Source: Zeus faber (Eukaryota; Chordata; Actinopteri; Zeiformes; Zeidae). Taken from it: a stretch of DNA of 64,000 nt. The number at the start of each line of letters is the position of its first letter. Position 1 is the stretch's first letter. The notes under the pieces are model-generated. The model did not search any database. It had not been told where the DNA came from and saw nothing but the letters and a program-made list of their open reading frames with translations. The position numbers were made by a program, and so were the translations under genes. Shown here piece after piece: positions 12,273 to 24,300 of the stretch. The stretch spans positions 8,105,500 to 8,169,499 of the forward strand of contig OY482863.1 of the NCBI GenBank assembly GCA_960531495.1, read 5' to 3'.

Positions 12273-12324
12273 AATATTTAGTATATACTAAATATTGCTC
12301 CAGTATAACTAGTTATACTGGAGC
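12273..12324. repeat. Two perfect palindromes, abutting
   Basis: The first (12273-12296) has arms AATATTTAGTAT / ATACTAAATATT, the second (12297-12324) GCTCCAGTATAACT / AGTTATACTGGAGC. Both are exact and have no loop, and they touch with no spacer. Confidence 0.95.
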
Positions 12325-13079
12325 ATCAGGGGCTTAGCCCAATCAGGCTCTAGCAGCGTGATGGAGAACACGTTCCCATCGCACACGGTGCTTGTCTCGT
12401 TCCATAAGGAAATGGAGTAAAATAAAATTACCTACTTCTAAAATACAAACACACTGTTTTGGCGCACCAATCACAGGCGCCCCACTACTTCCGCGCCATG
12501 GGCACAATTGGTACCGTCAAAGAGGGAACCACTGGGGCACATTGCCGGCCCTGCGGGGCTAATGTAGATCGGGAATTATTCATAAAGCATTGCGGGCTAA
12601 AGCCCCGGAGGCCCACCCCTAACAAGACCACTGTGGAGCACCATTAAGAAGTATAGTTCCAGTGGGCACATGCATCGCTTGCATGCACGGACCCATCAAA
12701 CACCACACTGTTGCCATGTTACCAACAATCCTACTGTTAGGTAGAGTGTAATTGCACACACTGGAATTTGCCCAAAGTAAAGTGTATCCGATGGGTACAC
12801 TACTAATTATCCACCTCATGATTATCAACCCCAACATGTTAATTAATATCAAGAATACCCAGTAATTAATATGTACTCCAACTAACTGAATCCAGTGCTG
12901 AATCCATACAATAAAGTAATAACAGAGTAGTTACAGTGAAATACCCAGCAGATAAACTTTACTTTAACTTGCTGAATCCAGCGTATTGAAGTGCAACCAA
13001 CACCAAGGCAGTTGTTACATGTACTTTCATTGTGTATGTGTACAATTTTTTAAAGACTTGAATATTGCTCCTACGCAAA

Positions 13080-13123
13080 AGAACAAGCTGGTGTGACATT
13101 TTCATGTCACACCAGCTTGTTCT
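13080..13123. repeat. Perfect 20-bp inverted repeat, 4-nt loop
   Basis: Left arm AGAACAAGCTGGTGTGACAT (13080-13099), loop TTTC, right arm its exact reverse complement (13104-13123). No run of T follows that would suggest a terminator, and no mobile element was recognised around it. Confidence 0.95.
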
Positions 13124-14930
13124 GTCCATTATGTTTGGTAGGCGTCTAGTTTAGCTTTTTCAGACTTTTCGAGAGTAAGTGAGTCAAAGCATTTACATCT
13201 GTGCATCCCTAGTTGTTACACACTGTTTACTCAATATACTGCCGTGTACTGAATTATATTATTGCGCTAAATGCCTGTGATCAGAGCATCGGGTGTCCTC
13301 AGTTTGCATGTCAGAGCTCTCTGAAACTGCTGGCCAGGCTTGCCAGAGGAACTCAAGGGTAAAAGTGAAGGGCTGAATGGTGTTTTGAGCAATTCTTCTG
13401 TGCACTGAGCATAAGCCCGATTATCCGGATATGGGCTCGACCAATCACAAATCTGCACGCAAGCATGCATACGCAAAAAAAACAACAACAAAACAAATGC
13501 ACACACTAATGCAACCACGTGATGGGTGGATAAAGGACTTTGCCAAAGGAAAGCTTATTTGCATAACCTACCGGGCTGCGACTGATCACAGTTGTGTGTA
13601 CTGTACGTGCAAACAAGAAGAGAAATGGCACTGAAATAAAGAGGAGACGAGGAAGTACAGATAAAGCATCACTCATCCGCCTTTTTCACAGTGACTGACG
13701 CCCATTAGGATGAAGAAAATCAAGATATTTAAAATCCAGTCAGACAGACACAAGTAAAACAACGTCTGGAGACAGCTTGTAAGATGAGCATTGGAATAAC
13801 TTACTCAACAGGTTAACTGCAGGTAGTATAATGTCCAACGGTTACAACTGCCCTTGAAATCCGCCGCGCAATGGCAATTAAGATTACAAGTGATCAATGG
13901 CTTGAAACTAAAACCAACAATGTGATATTTTCTTATATTATCATAATTTTGAATATCTTTGTCCGTGAAGTTGTGGACACTGTAGCTGTGCAAGGCAATG
14001 GTGGGTTGGAAATCAAGTCACCGGACATGTGAAAACGCAACAAAATATATTTTTGTTCAGTAATATTTTTCATAATACTGATTTCTCGGTACGTGGCGCA
14101 ACTTCAATTAGGGGATGCTGTCCGTGGTCCTGATCCCTAACCTCTGTGGAGAAACGATCTTAACGTCCCAAGGATATGGGTCACACTGAGGGAGTGACAG
14201 TTTGATGGTTTGAAACCCCAAGGTCTTTTTTGGGAAGTGTTAAACGCGTACATACCTGGGAAACTGAAGGTGATTGGTCGATATCCATCGTCGATACGCG
14301 ACACATTTCTGTGTCTTTTTCTCTTCTTCACACATAGACGCAAGTAGGAATTAAGTGTAGAAGTGGTTTTCTGTCTGATACTTCACTGCCTGGGGAGTGA
14401 GAGGCAACGCTGAAGCGAATAAAGGCCATCTAGCCGGACGAAATGAACAAGTCGCAAGTGGGAAGATCTTTGTGGAGCTGCAGGGTTAGGGAATGCAGAG
14501 GAGAAACGCCAAGTTTTTGCTGTTCTCGCAAATTAGAATCGTTCAGGGAAACACCAGGAATCGTCAGAATGCTGGAATGCTCCTTAAAATGTTAGCAACC
14601 ATATTCAACCACCATCGCTGCAGGGAGGGAGGCACTGTAACTAAAATCCCTTCACCATTGGTTGTAGAAAATTTGTGTACTTGACCGGGAAAGGAGCTTG
14701 GCCTCATAAAAAAGTTTGTTGGGCAAGCTTGGCCCTCCAAGCCTGAATGCCGTGTAATCAAAATACTTCTTTGCCCCTAGAGCGTCTTGAAACAATGCAT
14801 ATACATCTGCAACATTGAAGAACGTACAGATCGTATTCCACAACAGATGTGTAAGTGTTTTTTGGTTGTCGAGGTTTAGGCCCAGGTGATTTAATACATT
14901 TGTCAATTAATGCGTTTTCTCATTAAGGCA
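13124..14930. other. Intergenic, no gene recognised
   Basis: Short ORFs only, without recognisable domains. No strong repeat until the GATA array. The sequence reads like unique AT-moderate intergenic DNA. Confidence 0.5.
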
Positions 14931-14959
14931 TAGATAGATAGACAGATAGACAGATAGAC

Positions 14960-15010
<51 letters not shown>

Positions 15011-15046
15011 CAGATAGATAGATAGTCTATCTATCTATCTATCTAT
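14931..15046. repeat. GATA microsatellite switching to its complement TCTA
   Basis: (GATA/GACA)n on the plus strand at 14931-15025 changes at once to (TCTA)n at 15026-15046. The junction is GATAGTCTATC, so the last 20 bp of each side can pair as a hairpin. Confidence 0.9.
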
Positions 15047-15050
15047 GTGT

Positions 15051-15170
15051 GTAAACTGTGCGTGTGTGTGTTTGTGTGTGTATACAGTATTTATATATAT
15101 ATAGACACACACACACATATACTGTATATATATGTATGTATATATATACGTATATGTGTGTGTATAAAAT
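15051..15170. repeat. Degenerate TG/TA/CA repeats
   Basis: Mixed GTGTGT, TATATA and CACACA tracts with TATGTATG interruptions. Confidence 0.8.
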
Positions 15171-15350
15171 CTTTCAGTGCTTTTGCCATCGCCTGTTGCC
15201 TTCTCAGGCTTCCTCAGTGCGTGGGTGTGGCTCGCTCCCCAGACAGCCTCAGTCTGCCAATACGATTCCCATCCGCTCCTCCTCGTCGCACAACTCTGCC
15301 TCCACGGTGGCCTTCGGAAAATTCCACTTGCCCTTGCGTCTTTCCTCCAT

Positions 15351-15486
<136 letters not shown>

Positions 15487-15728
15487 TTACATTCCCCCCC
15501 CTCCCACTGTCATAGCCTTGGGGTCCCTCTCCTCTCCTAGCCCCCCTCCCATCCTCCACTCACTCCAGTGCCTCTGTGATCGGAGTGACAGCCCTTACAA
15601 TATGTCGCCGTGCATCTGCCTCACCGTTAATATTTCAATGAAATGCCAATGCAGGGTGGCATGGGACCCAGGGGAGGTCCTGGCAGAAGCGCTGTCTGGC
15701 TCTCTCTCTCCCTCCTCCCTCTTTCTCC

Positions 15729-15731
<3 letters not shown>

Positions 15732-15765
<34 letters not shown>
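15732..15765. repeat. CT microsatellite
   Basis: About 17 CT units within a longer pyrimidine-rich tract (15700-15775). Confidence 0.9.
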
Positions 15766-15768
<3 letters not shown>

Positions 15769-16680
15769 CACTTTTCAAGCAAGACCACATGTAAACAGGT
15801 GGCGGGTAATTATCTGCCGCCCTGAAAAGCGGAGAGAACCGGGATTGGTGGTCAGTCACAGCTTAAGGACGCACAATAAAGCGCCGTGCACTGCGCTTTG
15901 AAGGAAATCGCAGTCACCTGGAGTTTGGAGTTGGATGAGTGTATTTTGTTGTTGTATTCAATTCATATACACAAAAAAAGTGACAGTTTAGGAGAGAAAA
16001 AAAGCAACCTCTTAAAAAACAGCCCCAACAAAGTGTTTATGCTTTGTGATTGAGCGACAAAGAAGAAATAACAGTCACAATGGAGCTGAATGAATATTTA
16101 TCAAGGTCTTATCTTAAGCATCTTTGAAATAAAGGCTCTAAAATATCTTTGGGTCGGGGGGTGGGGAGGGGAGCTCATGATAACAGATATCTTTCATACA
16201 TTACTGAGTGCCGTGACTAAAGAGCCTATTTGCTTTCCTTTCATTAGCTCCCATCAGTTTTAGTTATTATTAATACAAAAGAAAGACGTTCCCTTTCTTT
16301 GGCTCTTTTTTCTCGTTTTGTTCCCTTAATCGAGTATTAAGTATCAATTTAGCATTCTGTAAAGTCGGGTCACGCAACTCCACAAGCTCCAACATTAGAA
16401 CATGGCCCGGGGATAATGGTTGGGGATGCAGCCTCTGAATTCCTAATCCCCAAGACAAGGAGCGTGGATTAATCACAGAGAAGATCCATCTCGGTGACGG
16501 GTCAAGTCATGTTTGAAGGGCATAACCAAGGGTCATGGTGGTAATTCGCCAAGGTGGAAAAAATTATAATTTCACATTATTTTAGCCGACAATTTAGCAA
16601 TTGTTGAGTTACTGTTTAAGATTCATTGATTTTTTGTAATTTAAGCATGTTGACTTTTTGTATATGTATATGTATATACA
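15766..16680. other. Intergenic; repeat-free block
   Basis: No gene seen. The stretch 16080-16300 holds AATATTTATC, TTATTAAT and CATTAGC words and no repeats, which is compatible with an enhancer but not proof of one. Confidence 0.4.
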
Positions 16681-18312
16681 TATATACACCCCCATGTGTA
16701 TTTATTCCCCTATCACAGTGTATCTAGTAGCTAGTTCATCATTCCTTCTATGTTGATGTTACACGGCTTCTTAAGTAAAGACTATTCAGTTCATCCATCC
16801 TTTTTTTCTTCATCTGGGCTCCACCACCTTCTCTCTATTTGACTTGTGTCAGTGCAATCTGACAAGAAATGGATCCACCAGACACAGACTGGATTCGTAG
16901 CGCCATCTGCGTCCTGGAGGCCACCATTGGTAGGCACGACCAAGACTTGCTGCAGCTCTGGGCCGTTGTGCAGTCGCTCTCTACAGAAGTGACCACACTC
17001 ACCGCACACATGCAACAGCTGCTGTCCTCCGCTCTCCAGGGTTCCCATCAGCCAGCTAGAGAGGCGACTCCACCGCCGGCTGCCACCAACCGCACCTCTC
17101 GCCTCCTGCACATGATGATGGGGATCCGAACTCCTGTAGAGTGTTCCTAGCTCAGTGTTTCCTGGTTTATGAGCTCCAGCCTTCTTCCTTCCCGAAGGAC
17201 CGCTCCCGAAACCCTACCTCATCCCTCTGCTGGCGCTCCTTAGCCAGCCCCGTGTGGGAACAGCAGTTGTCCATCAGGTCTTACTACATCCGGCTTGTTC
17301 TGGATTTCCTGAGAGTATTTGACCACCCGGTTTGGGACAGAGAAGCAGCTACGCTAGCTCTGGCTGTGCCAGGGGAACACCAGCGTCGCAGATTTTGCAG
17401 TGGAGTGCCGCTCACTCGCAGTGGAGAGTGGATGGAATGACGAAAGTCTGACGGCGGCGTTTATAAATGACACCATTAAGCTTTGTAGGGACGAAATTAT
17501 GTATTGATCAGGGTGATCAGGGTGGGGTTTATTTTTGTTCGTTTCCAGACAGACGAGTCTGCGTGTCTCATGATTTTTGCACTAAACGTCTGATCTGTCC
17601 TACAGTTTATTTTGTTGTTTAGTCTACAAAAAAATGGGATGGCGTACATAGTGACATGATATTGACTGAACATCTTTCCCCCTCTGAGAGGTTGGCCATG
17701 GAACAATATATTGAGGAGTCCTTGGCAAACGGCATTATTTGGCCATCGTTCTCCCCGATCGGGGCAGGGTTCTTTCTCATTGCTAAGAAGGACAAATTGC
17801 TCCACCCGTGCATTGACTATAGAGGGTTGAATGACATTACTGTTAAGAACCACTACCCACTTCCTCTCCTGTCCTCCACTTTCAAGCTTATTCAAAGAGC
17901 CAAGGTGTTTCCTAGGCTGGACTCACAGAACGCTATCATCTAGTGCGCATCCGGGAGGGAGATGAGTTGAACTGTATTTTTAACACCTGTTACTTGCTCC
18001 CCCCTTCTTGTGGTCTTCTCCCTTTCTCCTCTCTTTTTCATGATCTCCCTTTCCCAGGTGGTCAGGTGATTAGTGGGGGGCTCTGCTGTTGTGGTTTATA
18101 AAAAGTCCAGACCACGGACCAATACAAAGTCTGGATCTCTGGACGATGTTTCTATATTAATCTGGCTTCAAAAAACTTGGAAGAAAAAACACAGGAACCA
18201 AACAAAATCTGATGCGAAAAAGTTTATTATGTATCAAAGGGACAAATACAGCAGTAAACTTTGAGTAGGCTTCAAAAAACTGACTGATCAACTGAGCCTT
18301 TGTACTTCATTT

Positions 18313-18519
18313 ATGTCCGAAAAACACCCTTCTCATATTACATGTTTCGGCTTTATTTATTCTTTTAGGTATCACATTCCAGATGGGGTTGAGCCAATTA
18401 CAGCTTGTAGTCCTGTCAGGCGTTCTGCTGTGATCGTCCAGACAGTCAATTCTGGCTTTTCTTGGAAGATGCCCTTCTCTATGATTCCTGGAACTTCTGT
18501 GCCATCTTACCAGATATGA
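18313..18519 (+). other. Unrecognised open stretch with splice-acceptor-like start
   Basis: An open frame of 68 codons. A T-rich tract ending TTCTTTTAG lies at 18360-18368, and the following sequence reads YHIPDGVEPITACSPVRRSA on. I do not recognise the protein. The solo LTR sits at its end. It may be a captured exon, a transposon part or chance. Confidence 0.25.
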
Positions 18520-18520
18520 G

Positions 18521-18904
18521 TGTGAGGGTGCGTTACTAGTGTCGGGCCATGTTTATAAAGTTTTCTTTTTAAAATCAAACGGTGGCTCGTGGCCCAAAAG
18601 AAGAACTCAGGGGTTTGCAGGCAAATATATACAGTAAATAGTCCATGCGGAATTACAGTTTCCGTAGTCTGTCTGGCAGTTCGCCTTTTGGGCGGAACTT
18701 GCCCTGGGCGTCTCGTCTCTCCCCCACACCGATCCTTACTGCGGGGACAAAGAAACAATTATTCCTTCATGTTTTGGGATCAGGCGAATCAGCAGAGTCC
18801 CTCCCTTGATTCGCCTGATCCACAGCAGCTGAGCGTCCCTGGGATGGGGGCCTGCACCGCCTGTCTGCAGCGGTGGCTTGGCCACGCCCCCTTCCTCCAC
18901 CACA
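18521..18904 (-). mobile_element. Solo LTR inside the Ty3/Gypsy fossil
   Basis: On the minus strand it starts TGTGGTGGAGGAAGGGGGCG and ends CGCACCCTCACA. Exact 5-bp direct repeats ATGAG flank it (18516-18520 and 18905-18909). It holds the inverted pair ATCAGGCGAATC / GATTCGCCTGAT (18779-18790, 18809-18820). Intact flanking repeats suggest it is younger than its host element. Confidence 0.8.
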
Positions 18905-19861
18905 ATGAGCTTATTTCCTTTTCCTACTGTCAGACATGACCTTGGCCTATTTCTTTGCTTCAACAAATTTTTTCCCCTCTTGTTTTTGTAGAAGACTTGA
19001 GCTCTCTCTTCTGGTTTTATATTATGCATTTTAAAATGATTTTGATACATTTTGTAGAAGACTTAAGTTGTTTTTTATTATTTCATTATTTCCCTTAGTT
19101 TTGTTTTTATTGCATACATTTTTTAAATGTTTTTTTGATACATATATCTTGAGTATTAGTGGTTTAGTATAACATGTAATAGGATATTTTCATGTGGGGT
19201 TACTACTAACCACAACACTGCCTCTTATTTAAGGGAGGCTGGAGGAGAAGGAGCTGTCTCTCAGACCAAGTAGCCTGCTAACTGTCTCTGCTGGTCTCTT
19301 CCATCTCCAAGGTCATCAACCAGCTACCCTGGTCTCTCCGTATTAACCCAACATTCCATGTCTCCCGACTCAAGTCGGGCAAGTTGAGCCCCCTGGCACC
19401 TGCTCCTGCTGCTCTACCGCATCCTTGTCTCCTGGATGGACACCCAACCTACACCATGCAACGGTTACTGGATGCATGCCAAGGGGGTCACAGCATCCAC
19501 TATCTGGTGGATTGGGAGGATTATGGGTCCGAGGACAAGATTTAGGTCCCCGCCTTGTGTGTTCTGTCTCTTCTGGCTCTTGTGTGTTTCTCATCTTTTC
19601 CCTCTTGTCTTGCAATTCATCTTTGGTCCTGTGGATGTCTCCCTCCTGTCTTCTTGGTTCTTGTCTCACACAGTTGTTGTCTGTTTGTAATCACCCCCAT
19701 GTGTATTTATTCCCTTTCCCCAGTGTGTTTTGTTGCTAGTTCGTCATTCCTTCTGTGTTATATGCTCCTTTAGTAAAGATTATTCAGATCCCCGAAACTT
19801 GCCTTGTCTCTGTGTTCTGCATCTGGGTTCCAGCACTTTCATATCTAGTTGACTCATGTCA

Positions 19862-21120
19862 GTATGTTTACTGTATGTTTATAAAGTATATATATTTATT
19901 ATCTGTTGTTTATGTATGTTTATGAATGTGTGTGTGTGTGTGTATGTGTATATGTGTATAAATCCCTATGCTACAAAGAATAGGTCTGAATGAGTGCTGA
20001 GTGCTGCTGAGAGTTGCTGGTGGTCTGACAGCCCTGTGATCTTGACTGATTACAAGGCTCCTGTAAGATAATTTTTTTTCCTAGGACGACACTGGTGAAA
20101 ACCAAATAACTATTGCCAAGATTGGTCAGCAATTCAAGAGTGCGAACACACCTCTCTTGGGTGCTCAAGTTGCCGTAGGCGTTGCCAATGTGCCAAATGT
20201 CAGTTTGTGGCTTCCACACAAGGTGTTGCAAATAAGGGAGAGAGATGCAATATGGGCCCCGACAGTGTGTTTCCATGACGCTTTACATCGAAAACATGAG
20301 TGAATGTGGCTTCACGGTGAGCAAAATGGGAATTGATGCCTGTTCGGACAAGCTGCGACACTTGTAGACCAGAGCAGGAGGAGATGTCGCCTCCTCCGAC
20401 CATCCCCCCGGAAACTCACAAAAAGTACACGGCTGATACAAGAAGGCTAAGAAAGCCAACATCACCTTCCCTCCACCCCACCCAGCCCCACCCCACTTCT
20501 CTTCCCGCACTTCATCAATACACCGGTTTGATCACTGGCATTAGCTCTGCAATGGGTGATTGGCTCTCTCGGTACGTCGTCCACCGCCTTCGCTATTTGT
20601 ACGGATAACCTGGTCCCCCTGTCTCTCTCCATTGGGATCACCTCAGTAGGGATTTAAATGACTCAATCTTTACTTTTGACAACAACAATAAATGATCAGC
20701 GTTCTTCGTCCGACCCTATTATATTCCACCCTTAGCGCGTCTGTGACCTTTGTGACAAGATGAGCAGCGGCTAGATCACCAGCCTCGCAGAGTCAATTGT
20801 TCAGTGATCAAGCATTGAGATGACATCATTATGCCTTTGAAATATTGTCAGAGCCCCATGCTATCGCCTAGCCCCAATCGGCCCCCCTCTGTGCCACGGT
20901 CCTGTCACTTCTTTCTCTGGTCCTCTTTTGCATATTCATCGACAAAGTAATCTTCTCGACGTGCCCCCGGGGGAATGAGGAGGATAACCTGAAGAGTTCA
21001 CCGCCGCCCCGTGTTTATCCGCTGGGGGTGGGGGATGGGTGGTGCGTGTCACCGGGGTGCAGTGCGGTGCGAACCGAGGGGCTCAACTGGGTGTGCGCAT
21101 ACATGATTTATGTGACTTAC
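19862..21120. other. Intergenic, no gene recognised
   Basis: A short TG repeat lies at 19928-19962. The rest has no repeat or coding motif that I recognise. 20640-20960 is GC-balanced, repeat-free and could be conserved non-coding DNA. Confidence 0.4.
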
Positions 21121-21125
21121 AGAAG

Positions 21126-21187
21126 GTGGGTGGGCGAGGGGGCCTGGAGGGGGCCGGAGGGGGTTGGAGGGGGCTGGAGGGGCGGGC
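21126..21187 (+). repeat. G-rich tandem array with G-quadruplex potential
   Basis: Units close to GGAGGGGGCT repeat about four times with period 10-11. Many runs of three to five G separated by 1-5 bases meet the usual G-quadruplex rule. Confidence 0.8.
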
Positions 21188-23716
21188 AACCTTCTCCCAC
21201 GTGCTGGAACGCAATCTTGAGTACTGAGGGGGTGGTGTTGCTCTTGTGCATTAAAAAAACAAAAGAAAAAAAAAAGCCTTTCGCATTAAAGCCTATATGG
21301 TTGGTGTAGAGCAGTGCAGATCAGAATATGGAATCCGTTTTTCGACTTGGGCGTTCAGGGCTTTTTTCGATGTGAACCTGGAGATATCGCCATCTGATGA
21401 TTGTAGAAGCCGGATTGTATTCAGGAGATGCCATGCTTAAGCAGCGCCCGTTTACTGTGCCCTTGTTTTTAAGCATTGTACATTTGTTATTTATTAGCGT
21501 ATTAGGTTTATTGTTACTTATTTTCTGTTTTTAATATTTATTGAATTGTAATTTAATATATTTCGATGTCTTTCATCGAAATATTTATTTATAACAACTC
21601 TTGGCAATTGCCCCCAAAGCTGTTGTTGCCTAAGCTGTAAGTTGCCGGTAGAAAGCGGTGCAACTTTCTGTTTCTATTCTCTTACATCAGTGCGGATGTG
21701 CCCAAAAGAGCTAATATGTAGTGGGGCAAAATAGTCAATAATACCTTGAAAAACCTGATGAAATGCATGGCTAATTTGGAAATTTTTGTCATTCTGTATA
21801 AAATAGAAAAACAGTGTGACTTGATTGTGTGCTTCCGGTTTTGGTAAAGGAGATTTTTTTTTTCCCCATTTGACTGCATTTAAACACAATGAGAGTGCCA
21901 AGTTTCTCAATAGAAGAGAATTCAGCGAGGTTGTTCTATGAACAGTTATAAATGACAGAAACCAATATTTTAAAAAGGCCTGCGTTGAAAAATTGTGAAC
22001 CTAAAAAGTGTTATCATCCCATTCCATGACAGATAATTTAGCCTGATTCAAATATTTTTTCATAAATATACGCACAAATTGAAATACATTTACAAGTGTA
22101 CTTACAAAATGCATTTTTTTACAAGTTCGTAAGTTTTAAGTTGAAGTTCACATTAGAATAGTAGTAGTTTCAGAGCATTATTTCAAGTATGAAGAAAAAG
22201 TAATCAAATTGTATGAATCAAAGACAAACAAAATTTCACAGCGCAGTTAAAAACTTTCCTCGTAAGTCGCTGAACACACACAATCAGCTGCTTTTTTTTT
22301 TTTTATCTTTGCAAAATGAAAACATTTGCAGTTGCTCCCGTTCCCCCTTCCGTTTACTCTGAGAATTCAATCCAAAATCAATCGCCTGCTTGACCATGAG
22401 GCGTTTTTTTAACCCTTGTCAAAACAAGGGGGTGTGTAATACATAATGCCACATTCAATCGGTGCGGTTGTAACCTTGCACAGGGGTTCAGAGTGTCATG
22501 ACTGGAATAAGGACCTTGCATTGATTTGTGCTTCAAATCTCCGCCCTCACAGACAGACGTCTGCAAAACACGCACTCCATCCAACCTGTCGTCCGTCACA
22601 AGAGTGAGGGGACAAACATGCCGGGTAGAAAAGCAGTGCTGGCTGTATTTTTAAACTCTCCTAATAAGATTTTCCTTCTCCATACAAATGTGCTGTTAAT
22701 TCACTTTTTTCCACCGGCTCACTAACAGCATTTCAGCCCTGGCTACACATGTGAGCTCTTTTAAAGACACACGGAGTAAATAGGTAAAACATTTTGGGGG
22801 CAGATGGATGATGAGCGAGCGACTTCCAGCGTGTTTCGCACTGATCAAAAGGGGGCTTTCCACGTGAACTGTTGTCTGAAGCCTTAAAACATATAAGGAA
22901 CTACATGCCTGTACTTGAAAATCAACCCATCGAACATCGCTTCTTGAAATGAAAAAAAAAATGGATACACTTTATTGGTAACAGTAGTGCGCGAGACGGT
23001 TCTGTTTAAGCCTGTCATCTGTCAAATACAGGGCATGTAAAGCCTTATGAACGTTGGAGAGTAAGCCTCATTTTCCAGGTGCCACGTTTCCTGGTGGAGG
23101 CAGGTGTGTGTGTAAACCATTGCATTTGTTGTTTCAATGGAAGTCAACAGGAGCGTACTTGTTTTTGTCTTGATTTCTGAAGAGTCGATTTGAAGCCTTG
23201 AGTTTGGGTTTACGGTTTCTACATTTGGGCAGCGGGGTGAAGTCTTGGTGTGCTGACGTGGGAAGTGAAACCTGAACCTTGGTCGAGAGACGTGTCAATA
23301 AAGGCGGCTACACCCCCGAATATGTCTGTCTTTCAGCCTTAATATCAACAAAAAAATTCAAATTTCTTGTGCAATAAATGTTTTGACTTTGCGTCTTTGT
23401 TGCGTCTTCTTTCCCCATTGACTTACAGTCAATCCAAATGCTGTTTTAACACATGGCCGTCGTGGTTGCCGCTTGGTTTCAACCAATGGGAATGTTTGGT
23501 TTGCTCAACGGCACAACTATTTTACTAAGAACTTAACATGACTCACCATAGTAGCTACACTTGAAAATTTTAATTGTGATTTAAATTTGGTCAAACGTCT
23601 GTTTCAAGTGGTGTTGAAATTTGTTGAATGTTCCCCATCATCTGTATGTGCTTATGTTGTCTTTACAATAACAATAATAATTATTGTTTGTGGAAAGAAT
23701 CTCGGAATTTGGATGT
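21188..23716. other. Intergenic, AT-rich, no gene recognised
   Basis: No supported gene. A small hairpin ATTTCGATG / CATCGAAAT lies near 21560-21585. The stretch 22260-22900 is repeat-free. Nothing else stands out. Confidence 0.5.
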
Positions 23717-24110
23717 CTAAAACTACCTGGAACACCAACTTTTGCATAACACACTAACACGGTTGTTAGTTTGAACCGCACTGTTACAAACACCTCGTGG
23801 TTGAAGTTGTATCCAAATCAATCCTCATACGAAGCAGATATTAGCAAAAAACTGAACATTCATCAAAATTACAAACACTGGCCAATGCATTTCACACCGA
23901 AATATGTCCAACCTGGCTAAAACTATCTGGAAGACATACTTTGGCAGAAGCTACAAACACAGTTTAAACCTCTATGTCACAAAGATCTCGTGGTTAAAAT
24001 TTCATCCAAATCTATCCATATCCTGAGCAGATATGTGTCAGATATTCAGCTGTCTTGGTACACTGACATGCCACTATTTGTACATGAATTAAACAAGATG
24101 AGATTTACAG
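23717..24110. repeat. Diverged tandem pair, about 195-200-bp unit
   Basis: CTAAAACTACCTGGAA (23717) returns as CTAAAACTATCTGGAA (23917). CTCGTGGTTGAAGTTGTATCC (from 23794, 20 bases shared in part) returns at 23987 as CTCGTGGTTAAAATTTCATCC. CAGATAT returns likewise. The spacing is 193-200 bp. Origin unknown. Confidence 0.75.
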
Positions 24111-24183
24111 TAAGACCCTTTATGACATCATCATACTATTTACTAAAAATGCACAGATTCTGTAAATGTACAGAAATGTACAG

Positions 24184-24185
24184 AA

Positions 24186-24228
<43 letters not shown>

Positions 24229-24300
24229 TTTGTTATTATATTCATTTTATTTATTTTTTTATTATTATTGTTATTAATATTATTGTTATTACCATATTAT
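24184..24300. repeat. TTA microsatellite and AT-rich tail
   Basis: (TTA)n at 24184-24228, then degenerate ATT-rich sequence to 24300. Confidence 0.9.

Larger units (their letters stand above)
16685..19861 (+). mobile_element. Ty3/Gypsy LTR retrotransposon fossil, broken
   Basis: Matching LTR 3' parts lie at about 16685-16851 and 19689-19861 (shared words CACCCCCATGTGTATTTATT and CTAGTTC-TCATTCCTTCT). Between them are gag-like (from 16869), reverse-transcriptase-like (17656-17943) and, near the right end (about 19310-19545), chromodomain-like integrase-tail parts, in family order. Much of pol is absent and unrelated DNA including a solo LTR lies in the middle. It is broken in several places and looks old. 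Confidence 0.8.
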
